Shown: positions 6,536 through 14,166 of the stretch, piece after piece
Numbering within the stretch: the first letter of the stretch is position 1
Layout of the letters: the number at the start of each line of letters is the position of its first letter
DNA from: UBA10003 sp964365025
Lineage (GTDB): Bacteria > Patescibacteriota > Patescibacteriia > Magasanikbacterales > UBA10003
Reading direction: 5' to 3'
Assembly: GCA_964365025.1 (NCBI GenBank)
Contig: CAYIOJ010000017.1
Coordinates: 1-18,327, forward strand
Length of the DNA stretch: 18,327 nucleotides
Program-made: the position numbers and the translations under genes
Notes under the pieces: generated by a model
Seen by the model: only the letters and a program-made list of their open reading frames with translations
The model's database searches: none
What the model was told of the DNA's origin: nothing

Positions 6536-9500
6536 TCAACTATTTTTTTCTTTCTTTTTAAAAACCGGCGCTGATTTCATATTGGCAAGAAGATTCTCAA
6601 TATTCTTGTTTTTATTAATTAATTGTTGCAATAAATATGCCACATTAGCTTGCGCGGTTGGCTGGCCATCTTTATTCTTGTTGGCAACTATGCCACTCAG
6701 TTTTTGACCGATTTTTCCCAAATCTTTAAGACCGGCCAATTGTTTAACTACGCCTTCCAAGGCCTTGGCCGTATCTTCCCCCGCTGCTTTAATGGCATCC
6801 ACCGCAGATTCTATTCCGGCAACATCAACTGCCCCAGGCACAGCGCCAGCCGCGCCTTTTTCAGTTATTTCCCCGATCAAATCATTCATTGCCGAACTGA
6901 TAACTTCTTCTTCTGCCGGCGGTTTTTGTGGAGGACCCTGCTGAATTGCGTCATTGGCGGCAGCTCTCTCAATTCCGTATCGTTTTTTAAACTTAGTATC
7001 GTCTAATTTCTTAGTCTGATCATCCAATTCTCCATCGTCCTTGGCTTTGCTTGCTCTGGCAAATTTATCCTCATCTATGGTCTTCTTAGACAAATTATCT
7101 TCTTTCTTCTTCTTCAGCACACCCTCAATATCGCCTCCATTTTCACTAATCTCTTTTAAACTAACTTCCTTATTTCCTACCACAAATTTAAATTTATCCA
7201 TGTTGTTGCCAATCGCGCTGGAATTCACATTAGTGACCTTGGAAAACAAACCGCGTAACATCAGAGGATTTGAAAAAAATAATTTTAAAGCATCGGCGCC
7301 ATTTTTACTTTGTACATATTGTTCATCCAACCGTAACCAACCGCCTTCTTTGTCGCCGGCAATGTGCTTCAACGATGGCTCGCGCGGGCCTAATCCAAGC
7401 ATCACATTAGCGGAACGACCGAGCAAATTACGACTTAGATTTGTCTCATCCATACCCTGCATCCAAGAACTAAAAATCTGACGACCCAAATCTGTCATGC
7501 CGTCCGGTCTGTTAACAACGCCATCTCCTTTTTTATCATAACCAAACATTTGCATAAGCGAATGCGGGTTAACTTTCGCTTTTTCAACCAAACTCATTTT
7601 TGCCAAATCAGTCGCTATAATTCTAGCTTGTCCGTCAAGCGTTGACATACTATACTGTTTATTTTTAGAGTCATAGGACGCCAAACCCATATTTTCAAAA
7701 TGGCCGGTTTTTTTACCAACATCTTTCATGTCGCTCAATAATCCAAGTTCCGACTGGTGCTTCCCCTCCCAATCTGTTTTTCTCTTTTGGTCAGTGTCAT
7801 ATTTCTTTTTATCGGTTTTTTCTAGTTTACTCCATTCCTCGTCAGAACGCCATAAAACATCGTCAACATCTTTAGTATCGCCGGTTAATCCACGAATCAT
7901 TAATTTTCTATAATTTTCACTTGACTTGGTTCTTCTTAATTTCTTTGTTTCTTCTTCATTAACAGTACCATCCTCATTTTTCGCTACCACATCATGCAAA
8001 AGTGTGGCTCTAATTTCATCAAATTCCGCTCCTTCACCATCCAAAATATCATCAACATAGGCGGCTTCAAACAACGCTCTGCTCAAACCGCGATGTAATC
8101 CCGCTTCTTCATTGTTAAATGATTCTCCTCGTCTGAATTTTTCCATCCACATTTTTCCAGTTGTGGCAGAAGCGTAGACAGGGTCTTCAAACTGAGGGCC
8201 AAAATCCTTGGCTTTTTCCATCTCTCTCTTTATTTTAGCTAAACGCAAATAATCAGGAGTAACGCCATGAGCGTTTCGTTCATAACGCATTCTTTCACTA
8301 GCCATAGAATATTCTTTCGCGCGCTCCAATTCTTTTTTACGATGTTCAGAGCCATAAGCAAACCAAGCGGGAATTTTGCTTAGAGTTTTATTATCATAAA
8401 ATGCTGTTTTGGTGCGTGTCCAAACCCCTTCTGCAGCATATTTTGCCCCTCCAACCACCGCCTTCTTTCCCAACCACCAAGCGCCAGCGCCTGCTCCGTA
8501 AGTCGCACCCAACCCCAACACCGGCGCAATCGGCACGCCCATGCCCAACGCCACCGGCACGGCCAGCTTCTTTGCGAAGCCAGTGGCCTTGCTCTTGATG
8601 GTGCTCAAAGCTCCAGAAGCCAAGCCGGCTCCTGCCACGCCCAACTGCTGAATCATTTGCAAAGACATCAAAAGCATGGCGATGGAAACTGCAAAAGAGG
8701 CGATGTTGTCCCATTCGCCAATTTCTGTCTGAGTGCTTATCTTGGCCGATTCATTAATTTTATTAAGATCGCCTGTCTGATTCTCATTATATTGAATTTG
8801 TGAATTAATATCACCTCCGCCCAATGCCGCGAGCGACAACCATAAGAAAAACGCCACCATCGGCCCGAGAATTATCTGCCCTTGCAATTGTTTCCACCAT
8901 TGGCCATAATACTCCTGTCCTTTGGGAAAAGTTCCCAAGAGAAAAGCCAATGGCGACAAAACAATCAAAATCCACAGAGTAATAATTCTAAAAACCAATA
9001 AGGCGGCAAATATCAACACTACTATCAAAGCAATCCCGAGCATCACTGCGCCCAAAGCAAAACCCAAAGCGGCGCTAAATGATATATTGTCATCTGTCAT
9101 TAATTTTCCGCTAAAATCGGCGCCGGCGCTTACGCTAAAAAGTTTATTAATCTGAAACATTTTCATGAAATTTCCACCAGCCGCGGCCGCGTAGCCATTT
9201 ACAAAAGTGAGCATTATCACTTGCGAAAAATCAATCAAAAGACCTATAAATGTTTTACTGAAATTTACAAGCAACGCGGTAAGTATCAATCGCGGCAAAA
9301 GTTTTTTCCAAGAATAGGCCTCAATTTTAAGCATTGTTCCAAAGGCAATCACTAGCATTATCAAAATGAAAAACATGTTGGCCACATCGCGCACCAATAC
9401 CCAGCCGACAGATACTACATTGGAGTCCAAAAAGCTGTTGTATTTTGACAATTGAATTAAAAGATCAATCGCCCACAACAATAATTGACCAAACAAAGAA

Positions 9501-9751
9501 GCAATCCATTCAGCTACATAAGCTAAAAGCGGCCAAATAAAATCTTCGGCAAAACTGGGAGCTTTAGTCGGTGGATCTGCCGCCCACACTGTCCTTGCCA
9601 AAACCAACAAAGCCGCGAGTGTCAAAACCGCGAGTGTCGCTACGGTCTCGCGCCCATATTTCTCTTTCCAAATCCTCGCGGACGGCAAAAAATAGGTTCG
9701 CTTTTCCCAAACCTTGAAGACGGCCTTTTTTATGGCCTGTGTTATTTGCAT
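6536..9751 (-). CDS. VirB6/TrbL-like polytopic membrane protein with large C-terminal domain
   Basis: This 1071-aa protein has an N-terminal hydrophobic segment ending VWA-AD (residues 37-58, a possible signal peptide). At least six further membrane segments follow, at about 69-100, 115-140, 150-184, 226-255, 256-272 and 290-310, then one at about 350-370 and a Gly/Ala-rich hydrophobic stretch at about 370-430. This is the layout of VirB6/TrbL channel-core subunits. From about 450 onward it is a hydrophilic, highly charged domain of more than 600 residues, mostly helical (ERAKEYSMASERMRYERN; KKKKEDNLSKK), probably cytoplasmic. Large VirB6-like proteins of this kind are common in CPR secretion loci. 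It is the first gene of the minus-strand block, and the next gene starts 3 bases after its stop. Family assignment is by topology and context. Confidence 0.78.
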   Translation of the reverse strand: MQITQAIKKAVFKVWEKRTYFLPSARIWKEKYGRETVATLAVLTLAALLVLARTVWAADPPTKAPSFAEDFIWPLLAYVAEWIASLFGQLLLWAIDLLIQLSKYNSFLDSNVVSVGWVLVRDVANMFFILIMLVIAFGTMLKIEAYSWKKLLPRLILTALLVNFSKTFIGLLIDFSQVIMLTFVNGYAAAAGGNFMKMFQINKLFSVSAGADFSGKLMTDDNISFSAALGFALGAVMLGIALIVVLIFAALLVFRIITLWILIVLSPLAFLLGTFPKGQEYYGQWWKQLQGQIILGPMVAFFLWLSLAALGGGDINSQIQYNENQTGDLNKINESAKISTQTEIGEWDNIASFAVSIAMLLMSLQMIQQLGVAGAGLASGALSTIKSKATGFAKKLAVPVALGMGVPIAPVLGLGATYGAGAGAWWLGKKAVVGGAKYAAEGVWTRTKTAFYDNKTLSKIPAWFAYGSEHRKKELERAKEYSMASERMRYERNAHGVTPDYLRLAKIKREMEKAKDFGPQFEDPVYASATTGKMWMEKFRRGESFNNEEAGLHRGLSRALFEAAYVDDILDGEGAEFDEIRATLLHDVVAKNEDGTVNEEETKKLRRTKSSENYRKLMIRGLTGDTKDVDDVLWRSDEEWSKLEKTDKKKYDTDQKRKTDWEGKHQSELGLLSDMKDVGKKTGHFENMGLASYDSKNKQYSMSTLDGQARIIATDLAKMSLVEKAKVNPHSLMQMFGYDKKGDGVVNRPDGMTDLGRQIFSSWMQGMDETNLSRNLLGRSANVMLGLGPREPSLKHIAGDKEGGWLRLDEQYVQSKNGADALKLFFSNPLMLRGLFSKVTNVNSSAIGNNMDKFKFVVGNKEVSLKEISENGGDIEGVLKKKKEDNLSKKTIDEDKFARASKAKDDGELDDQTKKLDDTKFKKRYGIERAAANDAIQQGPPQKPPAEEEVISSAMNDLIGEITEKGAAGAVPGAVDVAGIESAVDAIKAAGEDTAKALEGVVKQLAGLKDLGKIGQKLSGIVANKNKDGQPTAQANVAYLLQQLINKNKNIENLLANMKSAPVFKKKEKNS

Positions 9752-9761
9752 ACCTGTGCAT

Positions 9762-9790
9762 ATTATACCACATATAGCGTGTAAACAAAA
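9762..9790 (-). promoter_or_regulatory. Extended -10 promoter of the secretion block
   Basis: The minus strand reads TGGTATAAT, a perfect -10 (9762-9767) with the extended TG element. A weak TTTTGT-like -35 lies at 9785-9790 with 17-bp spacing. The expected start site lies only a few bases before the ATG at 9751, so the mRNA would have a very short leader or none. No Shine-Dalgarno sequence is present. Confidence 0.65.
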
Positions 9791-9816
9791 AATATCCGAG
9801 CAACATGGACAAACGC

Positions 9817-9845
9817 TTGACAGAAAATCTCAAATATCGTAAGGT
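9817..9845 (+). promoter_or_regulatory. Possible promoter of the coiled-coil gene
   Basis: A perfect TTGACA lies at 9817-9822. At 17-bp spacing the -10 would be the poor TAAGGT (9840-9845). A better TATCAT at 9845-9850 is 22 bp away. It points at the gene starting at 9880 and is divergent from the secretion block promoter. Confidence 0.4.
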
Positions 9846-9879
9846 ATCATCGTATTTTAATCTTAATTATTAGCACAAT

Positions 9880-10782
9880 ATGTCTGTCCTGCCCTTGACT
9901 AAAAAAACCAAAACCGAACTGCTGGAGGAATATGATAAACTCTTGGCCCAACACGAGGAACTTCGGCGCACCGCGCAACTGGTTGGCGACCCTCAAAGCG
10001 TGGCGCTTATCTCCAAGGTGGAAGGGTACACCATGGATCAGCTTACCAAATCCATCATTGATCTGAAATCAAGCGTCAACGCGACACTCAATGAATTGGC
10101 CGATAAACTCATCGCGGAAGCGCAAAAGTTTGGTGAAATTCAAAAGGCCATCGCTATTGCCAAAAAAAATCTTGAACTCCATTACCACACGCAGGTGGCG
10201 GCTGATACATTGGATCGCCTGGTTGCCGATTACAAAACACAATCTATAACATTGGAAGAAGAGATTTCCGCTAAACGACGCGTCTGGACGCGCGAACAAG
10301 AGGAGCGCGATTACACGCTCGCGCTCTCCGCCCGCCGCGTTCAAGAAGAATTTGCCGAACGCGAAACCAAACAAGATCGCATTTTAAAAGAACGCGAAGC
10401 GGCATTAACAAAACAAGAGCAAGAAATTGTTCAATTGCGCGCGCAAACGCAAAATTTCCCCAATCAGCTGGAGCGAGCGCTTGCCCAACGCGAACAAGAA
10501 ACCGCTAAACGGCTGCGCGCCGAGTTTGACGCGCAATTGGCTATTGCCAAAAAGGACTGGGAAGCTCAAGAAAATATACATGAGATGCGCGTTGAAAATT
10601 TTGAAGAACGCGTTAAAATGCAAAACACGGAAATAAACGCGCTCAAAGGAGAACTCGAGCGCGCCAATAAGCACATCCAAGGACTCGCCATCAAAATCAT
10701 TGAAAGCGGCGCTCGGGTTGCCGCTCCCAAAGTGGAAGATATAAAATCAGAAACGCCGGCCGCGTCTAATTTCGCGCATTAA
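9880..10782 (+). CDS. Coiled-coil protein, function unknown
   Basis: This 300-aa protein is almost entirely charged and helical, rich in Glu, Lys, Gln, Arg and Ala. Heptad-like runs span about residues 8-30, 75-105 and 120-275 (for example KEREAALTKQEQEIVQLRAQ). A short Ala/Pro tail follows. No catalytic motif, signal peptide or membrane segment is visible. It is transcribed away from the secretion block across a 128-bp intergenic region and stands alone, followed by surface-gene debris. A structural or scaffolding role is possible, but no function can be assigned. The ATG at 9880 is the first in frame, and no Shine-Dalgarno sequence precedes it. Confidence 0.82.
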   Translation: MSVLPLTKKTKTELLEEYDKLLAQHEELRRTAQLVGDPQSVALISKVEGYTMDQLTKSIIDLKSSVNATLNELADKLIAEAQKFGEIQKAIAIAKKNLELHYHTQVAADTLDRLVADYKTQSITLEEEISAKRRVWTREQEERDYTLALSARRVQEEFAERETKQDRILKEREAALTKQEQEIVQLRAQTQNFPNQLERALAQREQETAKRLRAEFDAQLAIAKKDWEAQENIHEMRVENFEERVKMQNTEINALKGELERANKHIQGLAIKIIESGARVAAPKVEDIKSETPAASNFAH

Positions 10783-10799
10783 GACAAAAAGGCGGAATT

Positions 10800-10895
10800 T
10801 ATCACCCCAATCCACCGCAATCCGCACAATGGGCATTTGGTCGTGGTCGGCAAAGGCGTGAAAACGGAGCGTATTTGTTTGATCTTTTAAATTAT
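10800..10895 (-). pseudogene. Surface-protein fragment A (PKD-like end)
   Basis: Read on the minus strand, 10805-10869 encodes RFHAFADHDQMPIVRIAVDW and then GD, the kind of strand-turn segment found in PKD-like domains of secreted CPR proteins. It has no start codon of its own and runs into unrelated residues and a stop. The DNA is 61/65 identical to 14222-14286. Three of the four differences are at third codon positions or give an Ile/Leu swap, which points to homologous genes rather than chance. Confidence 0.6.
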
Positions 10896-10957
10896 TCGCA
10901 TGCCTGTTTTTTTTATTTGATGTATCATTAGAGAATTGATTTTAGGGGGAACCGGAT

Positions 10958-10980
10958 ATGCATTCACTTTTGAATTGCAT
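10958..10980 (-). other. Hairpin just downstream of the DUF5615 toxin gene
   Basis: ATGCATTCA (10958-10966) and TGAATTGCAT (10971-10980) pair around a CTTT loop with one bulge, just past the toxin stop codon at 10985. No T-run follows on the minus strand, so it may be an RNA 3' end stabiliser rather than a true terminator. Confidence 0.35.
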
Positions 10981-10984
10981 CCTT

Positions 10985-11338
10985 CTACAGAGAACGAGAA
11001 CGGATTTGATTTTCAGAAATTACCGTATAATGATCTTCCAATTTACTTTGATAATCCGCCAATACTTTCTCCAATAAATTTAAAATATTCTCTTTAGTTT
11101 CAATTCGCAATCTAAAAAGAACGAGTCCATGAATTGGATGATTAAAATTAAAAATTAAATCGCCGAAATCAGTGTCATTGGTGATTAAAATTCTTTTTTC
11201 CTGATTGGCCAGACGCAGAACAAGCAAATCCGACAGTCCTACTTTTGTTTCAATCCCGATTACTTTGACATCAAACCCTTTTTGTTTCAAAAAAATGGCG
11301 ACGCTTTTTCTCACATTTTCATCCAGCAAAAACTTCAT
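10985..11338 (-). CDS. DUF5615 PIN-like toxin
   Basis: This 117-aa protein has the DUF5615 signature. It opens MKFLLDENV with adjacent Asp and Glu in the first strand, followed by FLKQKGFDV and the second acidic site ILITNDTDFGDL. These acids would form a PIN-like metal site, and such proteins are presumed RNases that act as toxins. The start ATG overlaps the stop of the DUF433 gene in an ATGA motif (11335-11338), so the two are translationally coupled. The order antitoxin then toxin is the usual one for this pair. The operon is headed by a promoter core shared with two other toxin operons in this window. Confidence 0.88.
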   Translation of the reverse strand: MKFLLDENVRKSVAIFLKQKGFDVKVIGIETKVGLSDLLVLRLANQEKRILITNDTDFGDLIFNFNHPIHGLVLFRLRIETKENILNLLEKVLADYQSKLEDHYTVISENQIRSRSL

Positions 11339-11604
11339 AGTTGAGGCGCGAAAACTAATGGATATATTTCTTCATCTTCAACTATTTTATGAGCATATTC
11401 TAAAGCGGCATAAATATCTTTCTCAACTAATTGCGGATACTCATTCAAAATTTCTGCAAATGTAACGCCTTGGGCGGTCATTTTCAAAATCAACTCTACT
11501 GGTATTCGTGTTCCCTTGATAATCGGCTTGCCTGTCAAAACAGCCGGATTAATTTCAATCCGATTGATTAATGTTTTTGTTAGTTTTAATTTATTTCTAA
11601 ACAT
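11335..11604 (-). CDS. DUF433 antitoxin
   Basis: This 89-aa protein is a typical DUF433 family member. It has RIEINPAVLTGKPIIKGTRI at residues 15-34, the family hallmark GKPxIxGTRIPV, and then a winged-helix-like ILKMTAQGVTFAEILNEYP segment and the terminal YAALEYA helix. DUF433 proteins are DNA-binding antitoxins partnered with DUF5615. It overlaps the toxin gene by 4 bases. Transcription probably comes from the minus-strand promoter TTGACT-18-TATACT at 11649-11678, which leaves a leader of about 40 bases. Confidence 0.9.
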   Translation of the reverse strand: MFRNKLKLTKTLINRIEINPAVLTGKPIIKGTRIPVELILKMTAQGVTFAEILNEYPQLVEKDIYAALEYAHKIVEDEEIYPLVFAPQL

Positions 11605-11648
11605 AAATTTGCTTTAAATAAATTTTGATTTAAATTTCATCTACCGCT

Positions 11649-11698
11649 AGTATACCACCCTCCCCCTTGACAAGTCAACTTGTTGTATCCTATATAAT
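11649..11698. promoter_or_regulatory. Bidirectional promoter core, copy 1
   Basis: The core CCCCCTTGACAAGTCAACTT is common to three sites in the window. On the minus strand TTGACT (11673-11678), an 18-bp spacer and TATACT (11649-11654) face the DUF433 gene. On the plus strand TTGACA (11667-11672) faces TATATAAT (11691-11698) toward the radical SAM gene. The two -35 hexamers abut. The core holds two overlapping inverted repeats, TTGAC-aa-GTCAA and CAAGT-ca-ACTTG, that could be an operator. Confidence 0.7.
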
Positions 11699-11708
11699 AC
11701 ACAGATTA

Positions 11709-11737
11709 TTGACAAAGTAATTATTGTAAAGTAGAAT
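11709..11737 (+). promoter_or_regulatory. Promoter of the radical SAM cassette
   Basis: A perfect TTGACA (11709-11714), a 17-bp spacer and TAGAAT (11732-11737) give a strong sigma-70-like promoter, about 50 bases before the radical SAM start. It lies downstream of the plus-strand arm of the shared core, so the cassette may have tandem promoters. Confidence 0.65.
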
Positions 11738-11792
11738 CAAAATAGAGCTATTTAGTCCTTTGACATGACATTGTCTACAATGGAGGACAGAC

Positions 11793-12839
11793 ATGATAAG
11801 CATACCGTCGCAATTCGTTGGCTGGCTGACGATCAATCGTTCTTGCAACCTTAGATGCGACTGGTGTTACGCCAAAGAAAGCGGTTTTGCCGCAAAAGAC
11901 ATGACACTAAAGGTTGCCAAAGATGCAATTGAGATTTACAAGGGATTGCGGACGAAAAATGTGATGTTGATCGGCGGAGAACCGACGATCCATCCGCATT
12001 TCCTCGAGATAGTCCAATTGATTCATCAGGCGGGATTGAATCCTTTACTGGTGACGAACGGTGTCAGATTTTCTGATCTTGCTTTCGCAAAAGCGACAGT
12101 CGCCGCGGGAATACACCGCGTCATTGTTTCATTGAAGGGATCCGACGACAGCCAATATCAACTGTTGACCGGAAGAAGCGCCTTTACCCTCGTACAAGAA
12201 GGAATAAGGAATTTGGCTTCCAACGGTCTGAAATGTACGGTGTCAATCACAATCTGCGCGGATACACTTTCCAATTTCGACGAGATACTGGAAGCGGCTG
12301 CAAAAAGTGGCGCGAAGCAAATTGCAGTCAATATGGAAAGGCCTGTCATAATTGGCAAAAGGACTTATGCCAATGATATGGTCGCACCGCGCCGAATGGC
12401 AAAATCTGTAATCAATATCTACCCTAAACTAAAAAACTGTGGCATGCGAGCCACTATAAAGTTAGGCCTGCCGTTCTGCCTATTTACGGAAGAATTCATC
12501 GAAACGATGCTACAACAAAACTATCTAATCTCAGGATGTCAACTCCTGAGAGGCAGCGGAATCATCTTTGATCCGCAAGGCAGGTTGATACCCTGTCACC
12601 ACTTCTGTTCCAGTTTGCTCGGCAAGCTGGGCGACGACTTCACTACCGGAGCCGATTATCTGTCTTTCAGACGAAAAGGGGATGTCGCCCGATTCTACAA
12701 TGAGGCGAGCTCTTGCCCAAACCGAGCCTGCATCAAATGCAAGTACTGGAGAATTTGCGGAGGAGGATGTCGGATTCATTGGCTTCACTGGGGAGCCGAT
12801 GAACTAATCGGAAACTTCCAAACAAAGGAAAGGAGGTGA
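11793..12839 (+). CDS. Radical SAM/SPASM peptide-modifying enzyme (candidate RiPP maturase)
   Basis: This 348-aa protein has the radical SAM cluster motif C18xxxC22xxC25 and the SAM-binding GGEP at 61-64. The C-terminal part carries a full SPASM pattern: C249-x13-G263-x4-C268, then C313xxC316-x5-C322-x3-C326, with extra Cys at 272 and 308. SPASM enzymes hold auxiliary FeS clusters and mostly modify ribosomally made peptides, for example by thioether or C-C crosslinks. GGAGG lies 6 bases before the ATG, a stronger ribosome site than most genes here have. A Cys-containing 44-aa peptide gene begins 7 bases after the TGA stop, and its Shine-Dalgarno sequence overlaps that stop, so the two are coupled. 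Which peptide residues are modified cannot be told from sequence. Confidence 0.9.
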   Translation: MISIPSQFVGWLTINRSCNLRCDWCYAKESGFAAKDMTLKVAKDAIEIYKGLRTKNVMLIGGEPTIHPHFLEIVQLIHQAGLNPLLVTNGVRFSDLAFAKATVAAGIHRVIVSLKGSDDSQYQLLTGRSAFTLVQEGIRNLASNGLKCTVSITICADTLSNFDEILEAAAKSGAKQIAVNMERPVIIGKRTYANDMVAPRRMAKSVINIYPKLKNCGMRATIKLGLPFCLFTEEFIETMLQQNYLISGCQLLRGSGIIFDPQGRLIPCHHFCSSLLGKLGDDFTTGADYLSFRRKGDVARFYNEASSCPNRACIKCKYWRICGGGCRIHWLHWGADELIGNFQTKERR

Positions 12840-12846
12840 AACAAGA

Positions 12847-12981
12847 ATGGACGCGACTGAATTGTGGAGCTCGCTCTATAAGGGCGAACAGCACGAACCG
12901 CCATGCCCGGTCGTCGGTTCCAAGCCGAGCGATGTCGGCGTGGAGATGATCTGCGACTGCGGTCCCGATGACGAGTGCTAG
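12847..12981 (+). CDS. Putative RiPP precursor peptide, 44 aa, four Cys
   Basis: This short ORF has a near-perfect Shine-Dalgarno sequence (AGGAGGTGA, 12831-12839) ten bases upstream that overlaps the stop of the radical SAM gene. The product starts MDATELWSSLYKGEQHEPP, a leader-like acidic/aromatic segment. It continues with Cys20 and a PVVGSKPSDVGVEM stretch and ends in CDCGPDDEC (Cys36, 38 and 44), a compact Cys/Gly/Asp tail suited to crosslinking. It is visibly GC-richer than its surroundings. No homologue is known to me. The assignment as the enzyme's substrate is inferred from adjacency, coupling, size and Cys content. It could instead be a small regulatory peptide. A hairpin with a T-run follows 21 bases after the stop. 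Confidence 0.75.
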   Translation: MDATELWSSLYKGEQHEPPCPVVGSKPSDVGVEMICDCGPDDEC

Positions 12982-13002
12982 CCACGCAAGATCATGCCTC
13001 GT

Positions 13003-13034
13003 GGGGAGATTATAACTGTCTCCCCTCCCTTTTT
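13003..13034 (+). terminator. Terminator-like hairpin after the precursor gene
   Basis: GGGGAGA (13003-13009) pairs with TCTCCCC (13019-13025) around a 9-base loop, followed by TCCC and TTTTT (13030-13034). A competing stem CCACG (12982-12986) with CGTGG (13000-13004) shares two bases with it, so the two cannot form fully together. This could make the protease gene subject to partial readthrough. Confidence 0.6.
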
Positions 13035-13040
13035 AAAAAT

Positions 13041-13631
13041 ATGCTATCTTTTAAATACGATAAAAAAATTGATGAACACTGCCGGCGGCGAATCGTAAGA
13101 GCAAAAAAAATGTTTGGGCATTCCTTTCCAACTAAATTTAATATTTCAAAAAAACAGATTGCAATCGCCAAAGAGATGAGCAACCATTTCCAAAAAGTTT
13201 GGGGAAAGCATGGCAAAAAAATTCTCAATGGTGTAAAAAAAATTTATAAACACTCCATCCCTACAAAATTTTCTGTTTTTATCAATACCAGCCCTTATTC
13301 TATGGATGGTTATCCCGGAAAGTATATTTCTGTTTCAATGCACGCTAAAAAAACTCGAAGAATTTTATCTTCTATCAGCCACGAATTATCTCACTTTGTT
13401 TTTAGGCAATATTTTACCAAATTTTGCCGTAATCTAGGTTGTACGAAAGACGAAATTGAAGAAATCAAAGAAGTTCTAACAGTTATCAATAATGTAGAAA
13501 TTCCGGGAGTATCAGACAAAGGATGGCAAGTACACTCTAATTTAAGAAAATGGACAAAAAAAAATTGGTCCATTAACCCAAATATCAAATCTATAATCAA
13601 AGTTTTACATAAATTATCAATTCCCCATTGA
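13041..13631 (+). CDS. HExxH zinc metalloprotease (candidate leader peptidase)
   Basis: This 196-aa protein has a zincin motif H114-E-L-S-H118 in SISHELSHFVFRQY. A downstream acidic helix, DEIEEIKEVLTVINN, could supply the third metal ligand (Glu144 is a good candidate). A short motif, HS[FI]PTKF, occurs twice (residues 27-33 and 71-77). No signal peptide or membrane helix is seen, so it is probably cytoplasmic. I start it at ATG 13041. The longer frame from 12975 would read through the terminator hairpin and overlap the precursor. It is AT-rich and lacks a Shine-Dalgarno sequence, unlike the genes on either side, so it may have a different origin. Its place right after the peptide gene makes peptide processing plausible but unproven. 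Confidence 0.72.
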   Translation: MLSFKYDKKIDEHCRRRIVRAKKMFGHSFPTKFNISKKQIAIAKEMSNHFQKVWGKHGKKILNGVKKIYKHSIPTKFSVFINTSPYSMDGYPGKYISVSMHAKKTRRILSSISHELSHFVFRQYFTKFCRNLGCTKDEIEEIKEVLTVINNVEIPGVSDKGWQVHSNLRKWTKKNWSINPNIKSIIKVLHKLSIPH

Positions 13632-13671
13632 ACAATCCACAACCAAATAACAACCAAAGGAGGAACAATCC

Positions 13672-14154
13672 ATGACAAAGAATCGGGAATCAGCCGTTAT
13701 TCCAGCAGACGGCGAAGAGTTCGAACTTACTATTGCCTGTATTGACCCGATGCAAATGGTGCGGGACGACGGCCACGATCCGCGGGGATGGAAATTCATC
13801 GGCTCACCAGTCGCTCCGCAAACCCGCCGCTTCCAGCTCGTGCGCGTGGACTATAGCCGCGACCTGACCTACAGCCGCAACCTCGACGAAGTGCGGGAGA
13901 TACTGCAGATTCATGGCCATATTCCCGAAGGGCAATGGCGAGAGGCCTTCAAACAATCATTCCACCGCTATGACGGCCGCGGCCCGGTGGGTTTTGCCGA
14001 CCCTTCATGGGTATTTCCAGGCGGTGGCGCCTGTTTCCTCGCTCTATTTGGGCGCGATGAAGGATGGTGCCCGGATTTGATCTGGGCCGATGGCCATCGC
14101 AGCAATCGCTGGCGCTGGTTTGTCGCGAGTCAAAAACAAACCGAGGACACCTAA
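13672..14154 (+). CDS. 160-aa protein of unknown function in the radical SAM cassette
   Basis: This 160-aa soluble protein is rich in Trp, Arg and aromatic residues. Recognisable stretches are FELTIACIDPMQMVRDDGHD near the N-terminus, PEGQWREAFKQSF in the middle, and GPVGFADPSWVFPGGGACF with DLIWADGHRSNRWRWFVAS at the end. Similar proteins occur as uncharacterised genes in CPR genomes, in my recollection, but I cannot name a family. A strong Shine-Dalgarno sequence (AAAGGAGG) lies before the ATG. It is the last gene of the cassette, ends just before a strong terminator, and shares the GC-richer look of the precursor region. A role in binding, immunity to or delivery of the peptide is only a guess. 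Confidence 0.8.
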   Translation: MTKNRESAVIPADGEEFELTIACIDPMQMVRDDGHDPRGWKFIGSPVAPQTRRFQLVRVDYSRDLTYSRNLDEVREILQIHGHIPEGQWREAFKQSFHRYDGRGPVGFADPSWVFPGGGACFLALFGRDEGWCPDLIWADGHRSNRWRWFVASQKQTEDT

Positions 14155-14166
14155 GTCCTCCAGTCC

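Noticed and set aside
8394..8714. 106-aa minus-strand ORF in the VirB6-like gene
   Set aside because: It is out of frame with a long, well-supported membrane protein gene and has no features of its own.
12975..13040. Longer N-terminus for the metalloprotease from ATG 12975
   Set aside because: It would overlap the precursor gene end and translate through the terminator hairpin and its T-run. The ATG at 13041 is placed just after these.
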